Positions 16,501 through 24,752 of a stretch of DNA of 46,975 nt are shown here, piece after piece. The DNA is taken from NCBI GenBank assembly GCA_910587675.1, contig CAJUMU010000015.1:1-46975 (forward strand). The letters run 5' to 3'. A model generated the notes under the pieces. That model was not told the DNA's origin and searched no databases. It saw only the letters and a program-made list of their open reading frames with translations. Positions within the stretch are counted from its first letter, which is position 1; every line of letters starts with the position of its first letter. The stretch is from an uncultured Alistipes sp. (lineage in GTDB: Bacteria; Bacteroidota; Bacteroidia; Bacteroidales; Rikenellaceae). Made by a program: the position numbers and the translations under genes.

Positions 16501-18609
16501 TTATTCTAAATCCTTACGTTTGCCGCTCTTCTCGATGATATCCTTGGCCAAGCCTGCGGGAACCTCCTCGAAGTGCGAGAACTCCATCGACGACGTGGCG
16601 CGACCCGACGAAATGGTACGCAGCACGGTGACATAGCCGAACATCTCCGACAGGGGAACCTTGGCCTTCACCACGCGGGCGGTGCCCTTCGACTCCATAC
16701 CCTGAATCTGTCCGCGACGCTTGTTCAAGTCGCCGATGATATCGCCCATGTTTTCCTCGGGAGTAACGACCTCGACAGACATGATAGGCTCCATGATGAC
16801 CGAACCGGCCTTGGGAGCCGCCTGACGGAAACCGTTGCGGGCGCAGATCTCGAACGAGAGCTGATCCGAATCGACGGGGTGGAACGAACCGTCCTTCAGA
16901 GTCACCTTCATCGAATCGATGGTGTAACCCGCCAGAGCGCCGTTGGCCATAGCCGACTCGAAGCCCTTCTGAACCGCGGGGATGCACTCCTTGGGAATGT
17001 TACCGCCCTTAACCTCGTCCACGAACGTGAGGCCGGGTTTGTCGTCGTCGGCAGGACCGATCTCGAAGATGATGTCGGCGAACTTACCGCGACCACCGGT
17101 CTGCTTCTTGAATACCTCGCGGTGCTGAACCGTCGCGGTGAGAGCCTCCTTGTAGTTAACCTGCGGAGCGCCTTGGTTGATCTCCACGCCGAACTCGCGA
17201 CGCAGACGGTCGACGATGATATCGAGGTGAAGCTCGCCCATACCGCTGATGATGGTCTGGCCGCTCTCCTCGTCGGTGCGAACCGTGAAGGTGGGATCCT
17301 CCTCGGCCAGCTTGGCCAGAGCGATACCCAGCTTATCGAGATCCTTCTGAGTCTTGGGCTCCACCGCCAAACCGATCACCGGCTCGGGGAAAGTCATCTG
17401 CTCGAGTACCAGAGGCGCGTTCTCGGCGGTGAGCGTATCGCCCGTGTGAATCTCCTTGAAACCTACCGCTGCGCAGATATCGCCTGCCTCGACACGCTCC
17501 AGAGGGTTCTGCTTGTTGGCGTGCATCTGGTAGATACGGCTGATGCGCTCGCGCTTGCCGCTGCGCGCGTTCAGCACGTACGAACCTGCGTCCAAAGCGC
17601 CCGAGTATACGCGAACGAAAGCCAGACGGCCCACGAACGGGTCGGTCGCGATCTTGAACGCCAGACCGCAGAACGGATCCTCGACCGATGCGTGACGGAT
17701 CTCCGTCTCGTCGGTCTTGGGGTTTACGCCCTCGATGGCGGGAACGTCCACCGGCGAGGGGAGGAACGCCATGATGTAGTCGAGCAGCTTCTGCACGCCC
17801 TTGTTGTGGAACGACGAACCGCACATCATGGGCACCAGCGTCATGTTGATCGTGGCGGTGCGGATAGCTGCGATAAGCTCGTCGGGAGTGATCGAATCGG
17901 GATCCTCGAAGAACTTCTCCATCAACGCGTCGTCGGTCGACGCGACCTCCTCGATCAGCTTGGCGCGCCACTCGGCGGCCTCGGCCTTCATGTTCTCGGG
18001 GATCTCGCGCAACTCGAAGTTGTCGCGAACCGACTTGTCGTCGAAGTAGTAGATGGCGTTATTATATATAAGGTCTATCAAACCCTCGAACTTGTCCTCG
18101 GCGCCGATGGGCAGAACCACGGGCAGAGCCGTCGCGCCGAAGTGCTCCTTGATCTGAGCGCACACCGCCAAGAAATCGGCGCCCGTGCGGTCCATCTTGT
18201 TCACGTAACCGATACGGGGCACGTTGTACTTGTCGGCCTGACGCCATACGGTCTCCGACTGGGGCTCGACGCCGCCCACGGCGCAGAAAGTGGCCACGGC
18301 GCCGTCCAGTACGCGCAACGAACGCTCCACCTCGACAGTGAAGTCGACGTGTCCCGGGGTATCGATCAGGTTGATCTGATACTGATGACCCTTGTACTGC
18401 CAGAATGCGGTGGTTGCGGCCGAAGTGATGGTGATGCCTCGCTCCTGCTCCTGAACCATCCAGTCCATAGTGGCGCCGCCTTCGTGTACCTCGCCGATCT
18501 TGTGGGTCTTGCCCGTGTAGAAGAGGATACGCTCCGACGTGGTCGTCTTACCGGCATCGATGTGAGCCATGATACCGATGTTACGAGTATATTTAAGATC
18601 TCTTGCCAT
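16501..18609 (-). CDS. fusA: Elongation factor G
   Basis: EF-G is the GTPase that drives translocation and, with RRF, ribosome recycling. The 702 residues contain all five domains: the P loop GIMAHIDAGKTTTSERIL (residues ~12-29), the switch segment with RGITITSAATT, DTPGHVDF, NKMDRTGADF, then domain II, domain III (GMGELHLDIIVDRLRREFGV), domain IV and a C-terminal domain V ending EKSGKRKDLE. The length is normal for a housekeeping EF-G. It lies 15 bp after rpsG. Confidence 0.98.
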   Translation of the reverse strand: MARDLKYTRNIGIMAHIDAGKTTTSERILFYTGKTHKIGEVHEGGATMDWMVQEQERGITITSAATTAFWQYKGHQYQINLIDTPGHVDFTVEVERSLRVLDGAVATFCAVGGVEPQSETVWRQADKYNVPRIGYVNKMDRTGADFLAVCAQIKEHFGATALPVVLPIGAEDKFEGLIDLIYNNAIYYFDDKSVRDNFELREIPENMKAEAAEWRAKLIEEVASTDDALMEKFFEDPDSITPDELIAAIRTATINMTLVPMMCGSSFHNKGVQKLLDYIMAFLPSPVDVPAIEGVNPKTDETEIRHASVEDPFCGLAFKIATDPFVGRLAFVRVYSGALDAGSYVLNARSGKRERISRIYQMHANKQNPLERVEAGDICAAVGFKEIHTGDTLTAENAPLVLEQMTFPEPVIGLAVEPKTQKDLDKLGIALAKLAEEDPTFTVRTDEESGQTIISGMGELHLDIIVDRLRREFGVEINQGAPQVNYKEALTATVQHREVFKKQTGGRGKFADIIFEIGPADDDKPGLTFVDEVKGGNIPKECIPAVQKGFESAMANGALAGYTIDSMKVTLKDGSFHPVDSDQLSFEICARNGFRQAAPKAGSVIMEPIMSVEVVTPEENMGDIIGDLNKRRGQIQGMESKGTARVVKAKVPLSEMFGYVTVLRTISSGRATSSMEFSHFEEVPAGLAKDIIEKSGKRKDLE

Positions 18610-18624
18610 TTAATGTTTCCTTTT

Positions 18625-19101
18625 TTAGAATCTGAAATGTGCGAATGCCTTGTTCGCCTCCGCCATGCGGTGCATCTCCTCCTTACGCTTGAATGCCGCG
18701 CCCTGCTGGTTGTAGGCATCCACGATCTCGGCAGAGAGTTTTTCAGCCATCGACTTACCGGCGCGCTTGCGAGAGTAAAGGACAAGGTTTTTCATGGAAA
18801 TTGAAATCTTGCGCTCCGGTCTCACCTCCATGGGAACTTGGAAGGTCGCACCGCCGATACGCTTCGATTTTACCTCGACTTGGGGTGTGATATTCTCAAG
18901 AGCCTGTTTCCAGATTTCCAACGGAGATTTATCAGCATCCTTCATCTTCTTGCTCACCAGCTCCAGACTGTCGTAGAAGATGGTGTAAGCAATACTCTTC
19001 TTTCCATCCAGCATGAGGTTGTTAACGAAACGAGTCACCTCGATGTCGTTGAACTTGGGATCTGGAAGTAGAATTCGCTTTCTTGGCTTAGCTTTTCTCA
19101 T
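18625..19101 (-). CDS. rpsG: 30S ribosomal protein S7
   Basis: S7 starts assembly of the head domain and contacts the E-site tRNA; in E. coli it represses the str operon. The 158 residues start MRKAKPRKRILLPDPKFNDI and contain VTRFVNNLMLDGKKSIAYTI, the family signature, and GGATFQVPMEVRPERKISIS. The protein ends MAEANKAFAHFRF without the C-terminal tail seen in some E. coli strains. It lies 35 bp after rpsL and 15 bp before fusA. Confidence 0.98.
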   Translation of the reverse strand: MRKAKPRKRILLPDPKFNDIEVTRFVNNLMLDGKKSIAYTIFYDSLELVSKKMKDADKSPLEIWKQALENITPQVEVKSKRIGGATFQVPMEVRPERKISISMKNLVLYSRKRAGKSMAEKLSAEIVDAYNQQGAAFKRKEEMHRMAEANKAFAHFRF

Positions 19102-19136
19102 TTTGTTTCGATCAATTTAATTCGATGTTCCGTTTT

Positions 19137-19520
19137 TTACTTCTTTCCTGCCTTGGGGCGTTTTGCACCGTACTTCGAGCGACGCTGACGACGGCCGTCC
19201 ACGCCTGCCGAGTCGAGCGCGCCGCGCACGAGGTGATAGCGCACACCCGGGAGGTCCTTCACACGACCGCCGCGAACCAGCACGATCGAGTGCTCCTGAA
19301 GATTGTGGCCCTCGCCCGGGATGTAGGCGTTGACCTCTTTGCCGTTTGTCAATCTGACACGTGCCACCTTACGCATTGCCGAGTTGGGCTTCTTCGGGGT
19401 CGTGGTGTACACACGGGTACAAACGCCTCGACGCTGGGGACACGACGCGAGTGCGGGAGACTTACTCTTGTCCTCCAAGCTTACTCGACCGTTTCTTACT
19501 AACTGTTGAATAGTTGGCAT
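19137..19520 (-). CDS. rpsL: 30S ribosomal protein S12
   Basis: S12 controls decoding accuracy at the A site. The 127 residues begin MPTIQQLVRNGRVSLEDKSK. The loop TPKKPNSAMRKVARVRLTNG keeps the lysine (residue 43) that changes in streptomycin-resistant mutants, and GGRVKDLPGVRYHLVRGALD keeps the second such lysine, so the sequence looks streptomycin-sensitive. It is the first gene of the operon; the probable promoter lies about 70 bp upstream. Confidence 0.98.
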   Translation of the reverse strand: MPTIQQLVRNGRVSLEDKSKSPALASCPQRRGVCTRVYTTTPKKPNSAMRKVARVRLTNGKEVNAYIPGEGHNLQEHSIVLVRGGRVKDLPGVRYHLVRGALDSAGVDGRRQRRSKYGAKRPKAGKK

Positions 19521-19586
19521 TGTAAAAACTTTTGTCCTTTAATTTGTTAACTAATCGATCGTGCGCAAACACACACAATCGGGTTG

Positions 19587-19594
19587 CAAAGGTA
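19587..19594 (-). promoter_or_regulatory. Promoter -7 element for the ribosomal operon
   Basis: The minus strand reads GATTACCTTTGCAACC; TACCTTTG matches the Bacteroidota consensus TAnnTTTG exactly. It sits 67 bp before the rpsL start codon, leaving a leader of about 60 bases. I see no good TTTG at the expected distance upstream, but an unbroken run of A/T lies there. The remaining sequence from 19600 to 19770 holds no gene that I can support. Confidence 0.6.
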
Positions 19595-19773
19595 ATCATT
19601 TTTTTTTAACCGCACTATATATCAGACTCTTTTTTCGGCTTTTTCGGGCGATTCGGCCCCTTTACGATTCTTTTTACCTATGCGATTTCCAAAACGATAA
19701 TGTTTTATTTATAGCTCGAATGCCATACGGCTATGAATCCGCACTTTACGGCTTCTCGGGACAGAACGAAACA

Positions 19774-19800
19774 TCGCGTCGGGTTTTAGCCCCGACGCGA
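19774..19800 (-). terminator. Hairpin after the DUF4377 gene
   Basis: A perfect 10-bp stem (TCGCGTCGGG and CCCGACGCGA) surrounds a 7-base loop, 31 bp past the stop codon of the lipoprotein gene. No clear T run follows, so termination is plausible but not certain. Confidence 0.5.
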
Positions 19801-19830
19801 TGCACATGCGCTGAATTCCGACGCGACGCG

Positions 19831-20229
19831 CTACAATTCCCGCCCTTCGAGATACTCGTCCCAGCTCGCCAACGGACAATCGTCGGTGTGCCTCGCGACC
19901 TTGCCGATCACTTCGAGACAAGTCAAATCGTAACCGAACATCACGTCCATCATACCTTCGAGATCCTTGCGAGGATCCATACGAACCCTCACTTCGTATT
20001 CATATCCTTGTTCGTAATCCAATCCCGCCACCTGCGGCCAATGCACCCACTCGCCGTCGGAACATACGTTCAATACCTTGATCGCCCCTTCGCCGTGAGC
20101 GACGCCGTAATACGACGCTATGCGCCCCGTAAGTTCGACGCTTCGGGAGTCATCCTTATCGCACGCGACGAGCGCGACCGCGACAGCCGCCATACATGCG
20201 GCCGCAAAAAAACTAAACCGATTCTTCAT
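19831..20229 (-). CDS. DUF4377-like lipoprotein
   Basis: The 132 residues start with a lipoprotein signal peptide (MKNRFSFFAAACMAAVAVAL followed by VACDKDD), so the mature protein is probably anchored to a membrane through the Cys at about residue 23. The segment VLNVCSDGEWVHWPQVAGLD and YEQGYEYEVRVRMDP resembles the DUF4377 pattern, which has a Trp-rich strand followed by a GYEY-type strand. Function is unknown. It begins 24 bp after the astacin gene's stop codon, so both were probably one transcription unit; the transposon inside that gene may cut off its transcription. Confidence 0.8.
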   Translation of the reverse strand: MKNRFSFFAAACMAAVAVALVACDKDDSRSVELTGRIASYYGVAHGEGAIKVLNVCSDGEWVHWPQVAGLDYEQGYEYEVRVRMDPRKDLEGMMDVMFGYDLTCLEVIGKVARHTDDCPLASWDEYLEGREL

Positions 20230-20253
20230 AACATATTGAAATAATTTAATGAA

Positions 20254-20995
20254 CTAATACCAAATGACAGATCGAACATTTGTCTCCGTTTTGTAATGTT
20301 CTCGCAAATCGCCTCTGTCAATTGTATAATATTCCCTATCCTCTACCGTATATGACGTAGTTCCTGCATGCATAATTATACGCTCCTCAGTAACGTGTGG
20401 AACCGCGCTGCCACTGCCGGTTACACGCTCTTCCGTCCTCGTTATTACGAACAGTCTATCCTCTGAAAGAGGCGCAGGGGTAGTATAGGAACTATCGCTA
20501 TAAAATGTAATAGTACGAGTTATACCGGCGGCATAGTCTATATAATCAAGTCCTTCTCTAATATTTTCATCAACATCCACCACCTCTTTACAATATGTCG
20601 GGCCGTAAATAAATCGCAATGCAAGAGCATCCGAATTGGAAATAAATGACCTTTGCTTATAAATAAATTCACCATTTTTAGTCGTAAAAGAACCGACTGA
20701 AAGATCAATCGCAAAATCGGTCGAAGAATACATCATTATTGAATTATAGTCAAACCCTCCAATATCATATGACGAATACTGCTGAAAATTATTATTTGCT
20801 CCCGATTCGATATTGCCCCAATTTATAGTTATATAATTATCCCTATCTTTTCTACTCATTTCATGATATATGCCGAGGGAATGCATTATCTCATGAGCTA
20901 TGATGCCGGCGACGTTTCTGTCTGCAATATATATAAGTTGACGGCCACCTTGCTTTCCGACCATTGACGCATTAGACGTATCCGACGGAACTAAA
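20254..20995 (-). pseudogene. Astacin (M12A) metalloprotease, 3' part, split by transposon
   Basis: This part encodes the catalytic core of an astacin-type zinc protease: VAGIIAHEIMHSLGIYHEMS carries HExxHxxGxxH, followed by KDRDNYITINWGNI and the Met-turn SIMMYSS, then a C-terminal domain of about 115 residues rich in Thr and Tyr that I do not recognise. The 5' part lies at 24939-25361 beyond the inserted element. Removing the element and one copy of the 8-bp target repeat restores the frame exactly, giving NDYIYLVPSDT as in astacins (DYIxIvP). A TTG codon inside the element end (21018) could start a headless product, but it would lack a signal peptide. Confidence 0.9.
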
Positions 20996-21003
20996 TAAAT
21001 ATA
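20996..21003. repeat. Target-site duplication, left copy
   Basis: TAAATATA directly abuts the left end of the element and is repeated exactly at 24939-24946 beside the right end. An 8-bp duplication is the length known for the IS1595 family. Confidence 0.95.
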
Positions 21004-21031
21004 GGTAACTATATACAATTTTTCACTACTG

Positions 21032-21063
21032 CTTGTTTTTGTGTAGATAAAGTCTTATCTTTG
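21032..21063 (+). promoter_or_regulatory. Transposase promoter
   Basis: TATCTTTG (21056-21063) matches the -7 consensus TAnnTTTG, and CTTG at 21032-21035 lies 20 bases upstream, the right distance for the -33 TTTG. The start codon of the transposase is 18 bp further on. The promoter lies just inside the left terminal repeat. Confidence 0.6.
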
Positions 21064-21081
21064 TAATAAGCAATAAAGAAT

Positions 21082-21999
21082 ATGATAAATACACAATTTA
21101 AGTCGTTGATTGATCTCGTTACCGCATTTCCAACAGAACAAAGCTGTATCGATTATCTCGAACAGTTGAGATGGAACGGAAACGTTATATCACCATATGA
21201 CCATACGTCAGTAGTATATAAATGCAAAAACAATAAATATCGGTGTAAAAACACACTCAAAACATTTAATGTTAAGACAGGAACACTCTTTGACAATACA
21301 AAAGTCAAACTTATTAAGTGGTTCATGGCTATATGGCTGGTTACATCGCACAAAAAAGGGATATCATCACTTCAACTGGCAAAGGACATAAACGTGACAC
21401 AAAAAACCGCATGGTTTATGCTGCAGCGCATACGTCAATGCTTCGGAATTGAGAATGACGGAGAATTAAAGAATGAAGTAGAAATAGACGAAACGTTCGT
21501 CGGGGGCAAAAATAAAAACAGACACGCTAACAAGAAAGTTAAAAACTCACAGGGACGTAGCTTTAAGGATAAAACGCCCGTAATCGGGATGCTTGAGAGA
21601 AAAGGTAAAGTGGTCGCACGCAAGATACAATCAACGGCGGTAGAACACATAACACCACAAGTGATACAAAACGTACACAGAGAGGCGAAAGTCATAACGG
21701 ATGAATGGTGCGGATACTCACTGGTCAGCAGAGTATACGACCACGCATTCGTTAAACACAATGAGGGAGAATATGTAAACGGACGAATATACACCAATAC
21801 CATAGAGGGGTTTTGGGGAATCCTCAAACGTGGAATCGTCGGAATATATCATTCCGTATCTCGAAAACACCTACAGCGGTATGTTGATGAATTCGTATAC
21901 AGATACAATACGCGACACAGATCCGAAGCCGAAAGATTCAACACCTTCTTAAATAACATACAACACCGATTAAAATACACACAACTGATATATGGATAA
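21082..21999 (+). CDS. IS1595-family transposase (ISXO2-like)
   Basis: The enzyme cuts and joins the element's ends. The 305 residues include a helix-turn-helix-like part (KKGISSLQLAKDINVTQKTA, residues 91-110) and the catalytic DDE/DDNK-type core: Asp136 in EIDETFVGGK, Asp207 in VITDEWCGY, Asn239/Glu242 and Lys249 in NTIEGFWGILKRG. All appear intact. The N-terminal zinc ribbon is degenerate: where relatives have CPxC the protein has SPYD, and only Cys48 and Cys55 remain near YKCKNNKYRCKNTLK. The next gene's ATG overlaps its last codons by 8 bp. Confidence 0.93.
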   Translation: MINTQFKSLIDLVTAFPTEQSCIDYLEQLRWNGNVISPYDHTSVVYKCKNNKYRCKNTLKTFNVKTGTLFDNTKVKLIKWFMAIWLVTSHKKGISSLQLAKDINVTQKTAWFMLQRIRQCFGIENDGELKNEVEIDETFVGGKNKNRHANKKVKNSQGRSFKDKTPVIGMLERKGKVVARKIQSTAVEHITPQVIQNVHREAKVITDEWCGYSLVSRVYDHAFVKHNEGEYVNGRIYTNTIEGFWGILKRGIVGIYHSVSRKHLQRYVDEFVYRYNTRHRSEAERFNTFLNNIQHRLKYTQLIYG

Positions 22000-22375
22000 G
22001 ACACAGAAATACGATGACAGGCTCATCAATGCCTTAAAAATATGCCGAATGTTTAATAAGAGCTTCGATAAATATTACTCCCGTCCGGAAACCAAGCGTT
22101 TTATTCGGGAATTAAGAAAGATGCTCGACGTAGACGAATCCCAACTGCTGGTGAGAAAGAATGCACAGGAAACGTTGGTACATCCTCAGATTGCAGTCCA
22201 TATAGCGCAATGGGCATCACCCCAACTTGCCGTAGAACTAACTGCACAAGGACAAGAACCCATAATCACACTACAGCGGATAATGGATTCGAGTAACCGA
22301 ACCACAGAGAGTCAACCACTAACAGCGTTTGATAAAGCAATCAAGTGCGCATTGAATTTTAATCCGAAAAAATAG
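21992..22375 (+). CDS. KilA-N-domain-like protein, passenger gene
   Basis: The 127 residues contain a stretch resembling the KilA-N DNA-binding domain: SFDKYYSRPETKRFIRELRK (residues 24-43) and, after a short insert, LVHPQIAVHIAQWASPQLAV (62-81), which matches the family's WVHPxLAxxIAxWxSPxF ending. KilA-N proteins occur mostly in phages and large DNA viruses as regulators or antirepressors. The ATG overlaps the transposase stop region by 8 bp, so translation is probably coupled. A role in controlling transposition or the cargo is an inference. The domain call rests on visual pattern matching. Confidence 0.75.
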   Translation: MDKTQKYDDRLINALKICRMFNKSFDKYYSRPETKRFIRELRKMLDVDESQLLVRKNAQETLVHPQIAVHIAQWASPQLAVELTAQGQEPIITLQRIMDSSNRTTESQPLTAFDKAIKCALNFNPKK

Positions 22376-22394
22376 TGCGAATCAAAATAATCCG

Positions 22395-22402
22395 TATATT
22401 TG
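22395..22402 (+). promoter_or_regulatory. Promoter -7 element for the RNA/passenger operon
   Basis: CCGTATATTTGTAC contains TATATTTG, a perfect match to the Bacteroidota -7 consensus. It lies 20 bp after the KilA-N stop codon and about 60 bp before the structured RNA. A partial -33 (TAGTG at 22373-22377) is the best candidate upstream. Confidence 0.6.
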
Positions 22403-22460
22403 TACACAAACCAAAACCAAGATAAACAGAAAGAAAACACAGAACAACTGACATATTAAT

Positions 22461-22626
22461 ATAAAGCGTTAGCTTTAATCTTGCTTTTCTGAAACTTAGG
22501 AAATTTCACAAAGCTACCAAGAGTAAAGCGTAAACGCCCTCGTTTCGACGTGGGCTTTACTCATTATTTGGTAGCATAGGTATCCTAAGACCTCAGAGAG
22601 CAAATAAGAGTTTAGTCCACTTTTTT
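22461..22626 (+). ncRNA. Long imperfect hairpin RNA inside the transposon
   Basis: Nested helices pair in order: 22481-22492 (TTGCTTTTCTGA) with 22593-22603; 22495-22501 (CTTAGGA) with 22583-22589 (TCCTAAG); 22513-22520 (GCTACCAA) with 22568-22575 (TTGGTAGC); 22521-22527 (GAGTAAA) with 22556-22562; 22536-22539 (GCCC) with 22552-22555; and CGT with ACG around a TTCG tetraloop at 22544-22547. An 11/7-base internal loop separates the CTTAGGA and GCTACCAA helices. A T6 run (22621-22626) follows. With the promoter at 22395 it could be a free RNA or a leader of the next gene. I do not recognise the family. Nothing else is seen between 22376 and 22754. Confidence 0.6.
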
Positions 22627-22754
22627 ATATCCATATAGCAATGCAGGTAGCAACAAACTTGATAATTAGTCTATACCGTCGTTTCATACCACCGTAATGA
22701 CGATATTTCGACAAAGCTCACAAAGAAACAACTAACCAAAACACGTAAAAAGGC

Positions 22755-23189
22755 ATGGAAAACGAACAACATATTGATATCCAAGAAGTAACTTATTTTC
22801 AAGGAACTTTAGGCGAAAATAAAGATATAAATTGTATTATAACAAATAAAAAATGGACATTCCGAGATATGATTATACCAATCAATCACGTAGCTTATAT
22901 TAATACACGTGTACAACATAATAAATCAAAATTTCCAGGCTGTCTCATTATTGCAGGAATCGGCGTTATGGTTTTGGGGGCAATCATCCCCACTGAATCC
23001 AAAGACGTGGTAGGTGCAGCGATCGTCTTAATCATACTGGGACTGATACTGTCATGGCTGATGAAAACAACTGAATATTTCGTAAAAGTCGGCACTTCTG
23101 CAACTACTCATAATTTTAGATGCACGGAAGACACTTTTATGGAGGTGTATAAAGGCATGCAGGAGGCATTAAACAATAGAATATTTTAA
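22755..23189 (+). CDS. Small two-helix membrane protein, passenger gene
   Basis: The 144 residues have an N-terminal soluble beta-rich part (ITNKKWTFRDMIIPINHVAY), then two adjacent hydrophobic segments (about residues 62-80, GCLIIAGIGVMVLGAIIP, and 86-105, VVGAAIVLIILGLILSWLM) and a C-terminal soluble part (TEYFVKVGTSATTHNFRCTE). This layout recalls the DUF6232-type family; I hold that only as a possibility. The function is unknown. It follows the structured RNA by 128 bp and precedes the zinc-ribbon gene by 26 bp, in an apparent operon. Confidence 0.75.
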   Translation: MENEQHIDIQEVTYFQGTLGENKDINCIITNKKWTFRDMIIPINHVAYINTRVQHNKSKFPGCLIIAGIGVMVLGAIIPTESKDVVGAAIVLIILGLILSWLMKTTEYFVKVGTSATTHNFRCTEDTFMEVYKGMQEALNNRIF

Positions 23190-23215
23190 CTGCTTTTACT
23201 CACACAATAAAACAC

Positions 23216-23839
23216 ATGAAGATATGTGATAATTGCGGAATGCCAATACCACAGTCCGCCACAAGGTGCCCTTATTGTCGGGATAAACGACAGGATTCAT
23301 TCTCCAGATTTGAGACGAAAGTTCTAAGAAAAATAGTAAATTTTGTCGCATGGATAGCCCTGATAGGTATGGCAATAGCGGGTATCATCATAGTGATAGA
23401 CCCTGAATCTATAAGTGACAAAGAGTACAAAACAAGCCGCGAGTACAAAACAAGCCACGAAGAACTATTCAAATCACTTGATGCAAAAATGAAATCCCAA
23501 CAGGAGGACGTAAAGAAAAAGACTGCAAACCCAACTGCTACCACAGGAGGTAAAGTAGATAAGGAGATAAACACAGTCGCACCATCTCTACAGGCAACTC
23601 CACAGCAGACGGTGGAAGATGCTCAACAACCGCCGTATACAGAAGAAGAAGAACCAAACGTTGAAAATGAAGCAGAAAATGGATTTGACACAGAGGCACA
23701 GGACGAACCCGAGATCGGCTCCGAGAAAGCTGAGACGAAAAAAGACCCAAAACAGCAACGAGCATTTCGTAAAGCCATGAAAAAGCAGATTAAGAAGCGA
23801 GAAAAGAACAAACGCAAAGAAATGAAAAAGAACAACTAA
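23216..23839 (+). CDS. Zinc-ribbon membrane protein with charged tail, passenger gene
   Basis: The 207 residues begin with a zinc ribbon (MKICDNCGMPIPQSATRCPY then C; two CxxC pairs at residues 4-7 and 19-22). A single membrane segment follows (FVAWIALIGMAIAGIIIVID, about residues 43-62). The rest is a long, probably disordered tail rich in Glu, Thr and Gln, then very basic (KAMKKQIKKREKNKRKEMKK). Direct short repeats occur (EYKTSREYKTSHE). Function unknown; such tails could bind nucleic acid or the ribosome, which is a guess. It lies 13 bp before the GIY-YIG gene. Confidence 0.75.
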   Translation: MKICDNCGMPIPQSATRCPYCRDKRQDSFSRFETKVLRKIVNFVAWIALIGMAIAGIIIVIDPESISDKEYKTSREYKTSHEELFKSLDAKMKSQQEDVKKKTANPTATTGGKVDKEINTVAPSLQATPQQTVEDAQQPPYTEEEEPNVENEAENGFDTEAQDEPEIGSEKAETKKDPKQQRAFRKAMKKQIKKREKNKRKEMKKNN

Positions 23840-23852
23840 AAACACTAACCAC

Positions 23853-24431
23853 ATGAAAACAAAACAAGGATCAGTCTACATCCTTTCTAACCCATCGATG
23901 CCAAACATCGTGAAGATAGGAGTAACACAAGACAGCGTCGCGAACCGATGCAAGACGATATCAAAACCGACCGGTGTTCCAACGCCATTCGAGGTGGAGT
24001 ATGAATGCACGGTGGATAATTGTTACAAGATTGAGAAAGCTCTGCAGGCCGCGTTTGCGCCTTATAGGGTCAGTGAGAACCGTGAGTTCTTCAAAGTTAG
24101 TCCGGCACAGGTGACAGCGATCCTTCAACTTGTGCAGCAGGAGAACACAACCGAGCAGGCAACCGCGGATCAGCCCGAGGCGAAGCGCAACCCGCGATTC
24201 AAATTCGCAGAGATGAACATTCCTGCAGGAGCTAAGCTCATCTTCACCCAAGATGAAACCATAGGAGCAACCGTAACCGAGAATAACAACGTTCTATATA
24301 ATGGAAAAGAACAGTCGCTCTCCGCTCTCACGCGAGAACTCATCGGATATATAGTCCGACCGCTGCAATATTGGACGTATAATGCCAAGGACTTACTTGA
24401 AGTATATCGACAAACATACCCGAAAAAGTGA
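23853..24431 (+). CDS. GIY-YIG (T5orf172-type) protein with RAMA/DUF4357-like end
   Basis: The 192 residues start with a GIY-YIG-type domain of the T5orf172 branch: GSVYILSNPSMPNIVKIGVT (residues 6-25; the GIY and YIG motifs appear as VYI and KIG), Arg32, Glu61 in YKIEKALQAAF and the NREFFKV strand (76-82). A C-terminal region (~116-192) with KEQSLSALTRELIG and a Trp-bearing LQYWTYN resembles RAMA/DUF4357 modules, which occur beside DNA-modifying enzymes. T5orf172 and KilA-N domains often share phage proteins; here both occur as separate genes of one transposon. Its codons are more GC-rich than its neighbours'. Nuclease activity is plausible but not proven. Confidence 0.8.
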   Translation: MKTKQGSVYILSNPSMPNIVKIGVTQDSVANRCKTISKPTGVPTPFEVEYECTVDNCYKIEKALQAAFAPYRVSENREFFKVSPAQVTAILQLVQQENTTEQATADQPEAKRNPRFKFAEMNIPAGAKLIFTQDETIGATVTENNNVLYNGKEQSLSALTRELIGYIVRPLQYWTYNAKDLLEVYRQTYPKK

Positions 24432-24459
24432 ACTGTCAACTTGGCAGAAAATAAAAACA

Positions 24460-24487
24460 GCAGACAACATGCGTTGTCTGCCATTTT
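24460..24487 (+). terminator. Terminator-like hairpin after the GIY-YIG gene
   Basis: A perfect 9-bp stem (GCAGACAAC, loop ATGC, GTTGTCTGC) is followed by CATTTT. It lies 28 bp past the stop codon. The T run is short. Confidence 0.55.
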
Positions 24488-24490
24488 GAC

Positions 24491-24739
24491 ATGTTTAACC
24501 TAAAAAACATTGAAAATTATGTACCAACATCAACGTGGTATAATTCATGCTGCGCGAAAATAATATCAAAAAAATTTAAATTTATGGATTCTATTTTAGA
24601 AGTGCCAATTCGCGTAAATTCTGAGGGCGAAATTGAAGTACAAGTGATGCCCCGTTTAGATGAAAACGGAAAACCAGTACCAGGTAGTGGACAACGGAGA
24701 CTCATTAAAGGTTTAATTATCCACAACAAACAAGAGTGA
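24491..24739 (+). CDS. Small protein of unknown function, passenger gene
   Basis: The frame can start at 24491 (82 residues) or, more likely, at the ATG at 24584, which gives 51 residues: MDSILEVPIRVNSEGEIEVQ, then VMPRLDENGKPVPGSGQRRL and IKGLIIHNKQE. The shorter form has a regular acidic/basic pattern; the extra 31 residues of the longer one are Asn/Lys/Ser-rich and look like translated AT-rich DNA. I do not recognise it. It lies between two hairpins and is the last gene of the element. Confidence 0.5.
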   Translation: MFNLKNIENYVPTSTWYNSCCAKIISKKFKFMDSILEVPIRVNSEGEIEVQVMPRLDENGKPVPGSGQRRLIKGLIIHNKQE

Positions 24740-24752
24740 AATCCACTCATCT

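Noticed and set aside
16573..18804. Long plus-strand frame over fusA
   Set aside because: Antisense shadow of an intact elongation factor gene; no recognisable domain.
22461..22626. Hammerhead ribozyme, RNase P RNA or tmRNA
   Set aside because: The conserved core motifs of these RNAs (such as CUGANGA with GAAA) are absent; 6S-like remains only a loose analogy.
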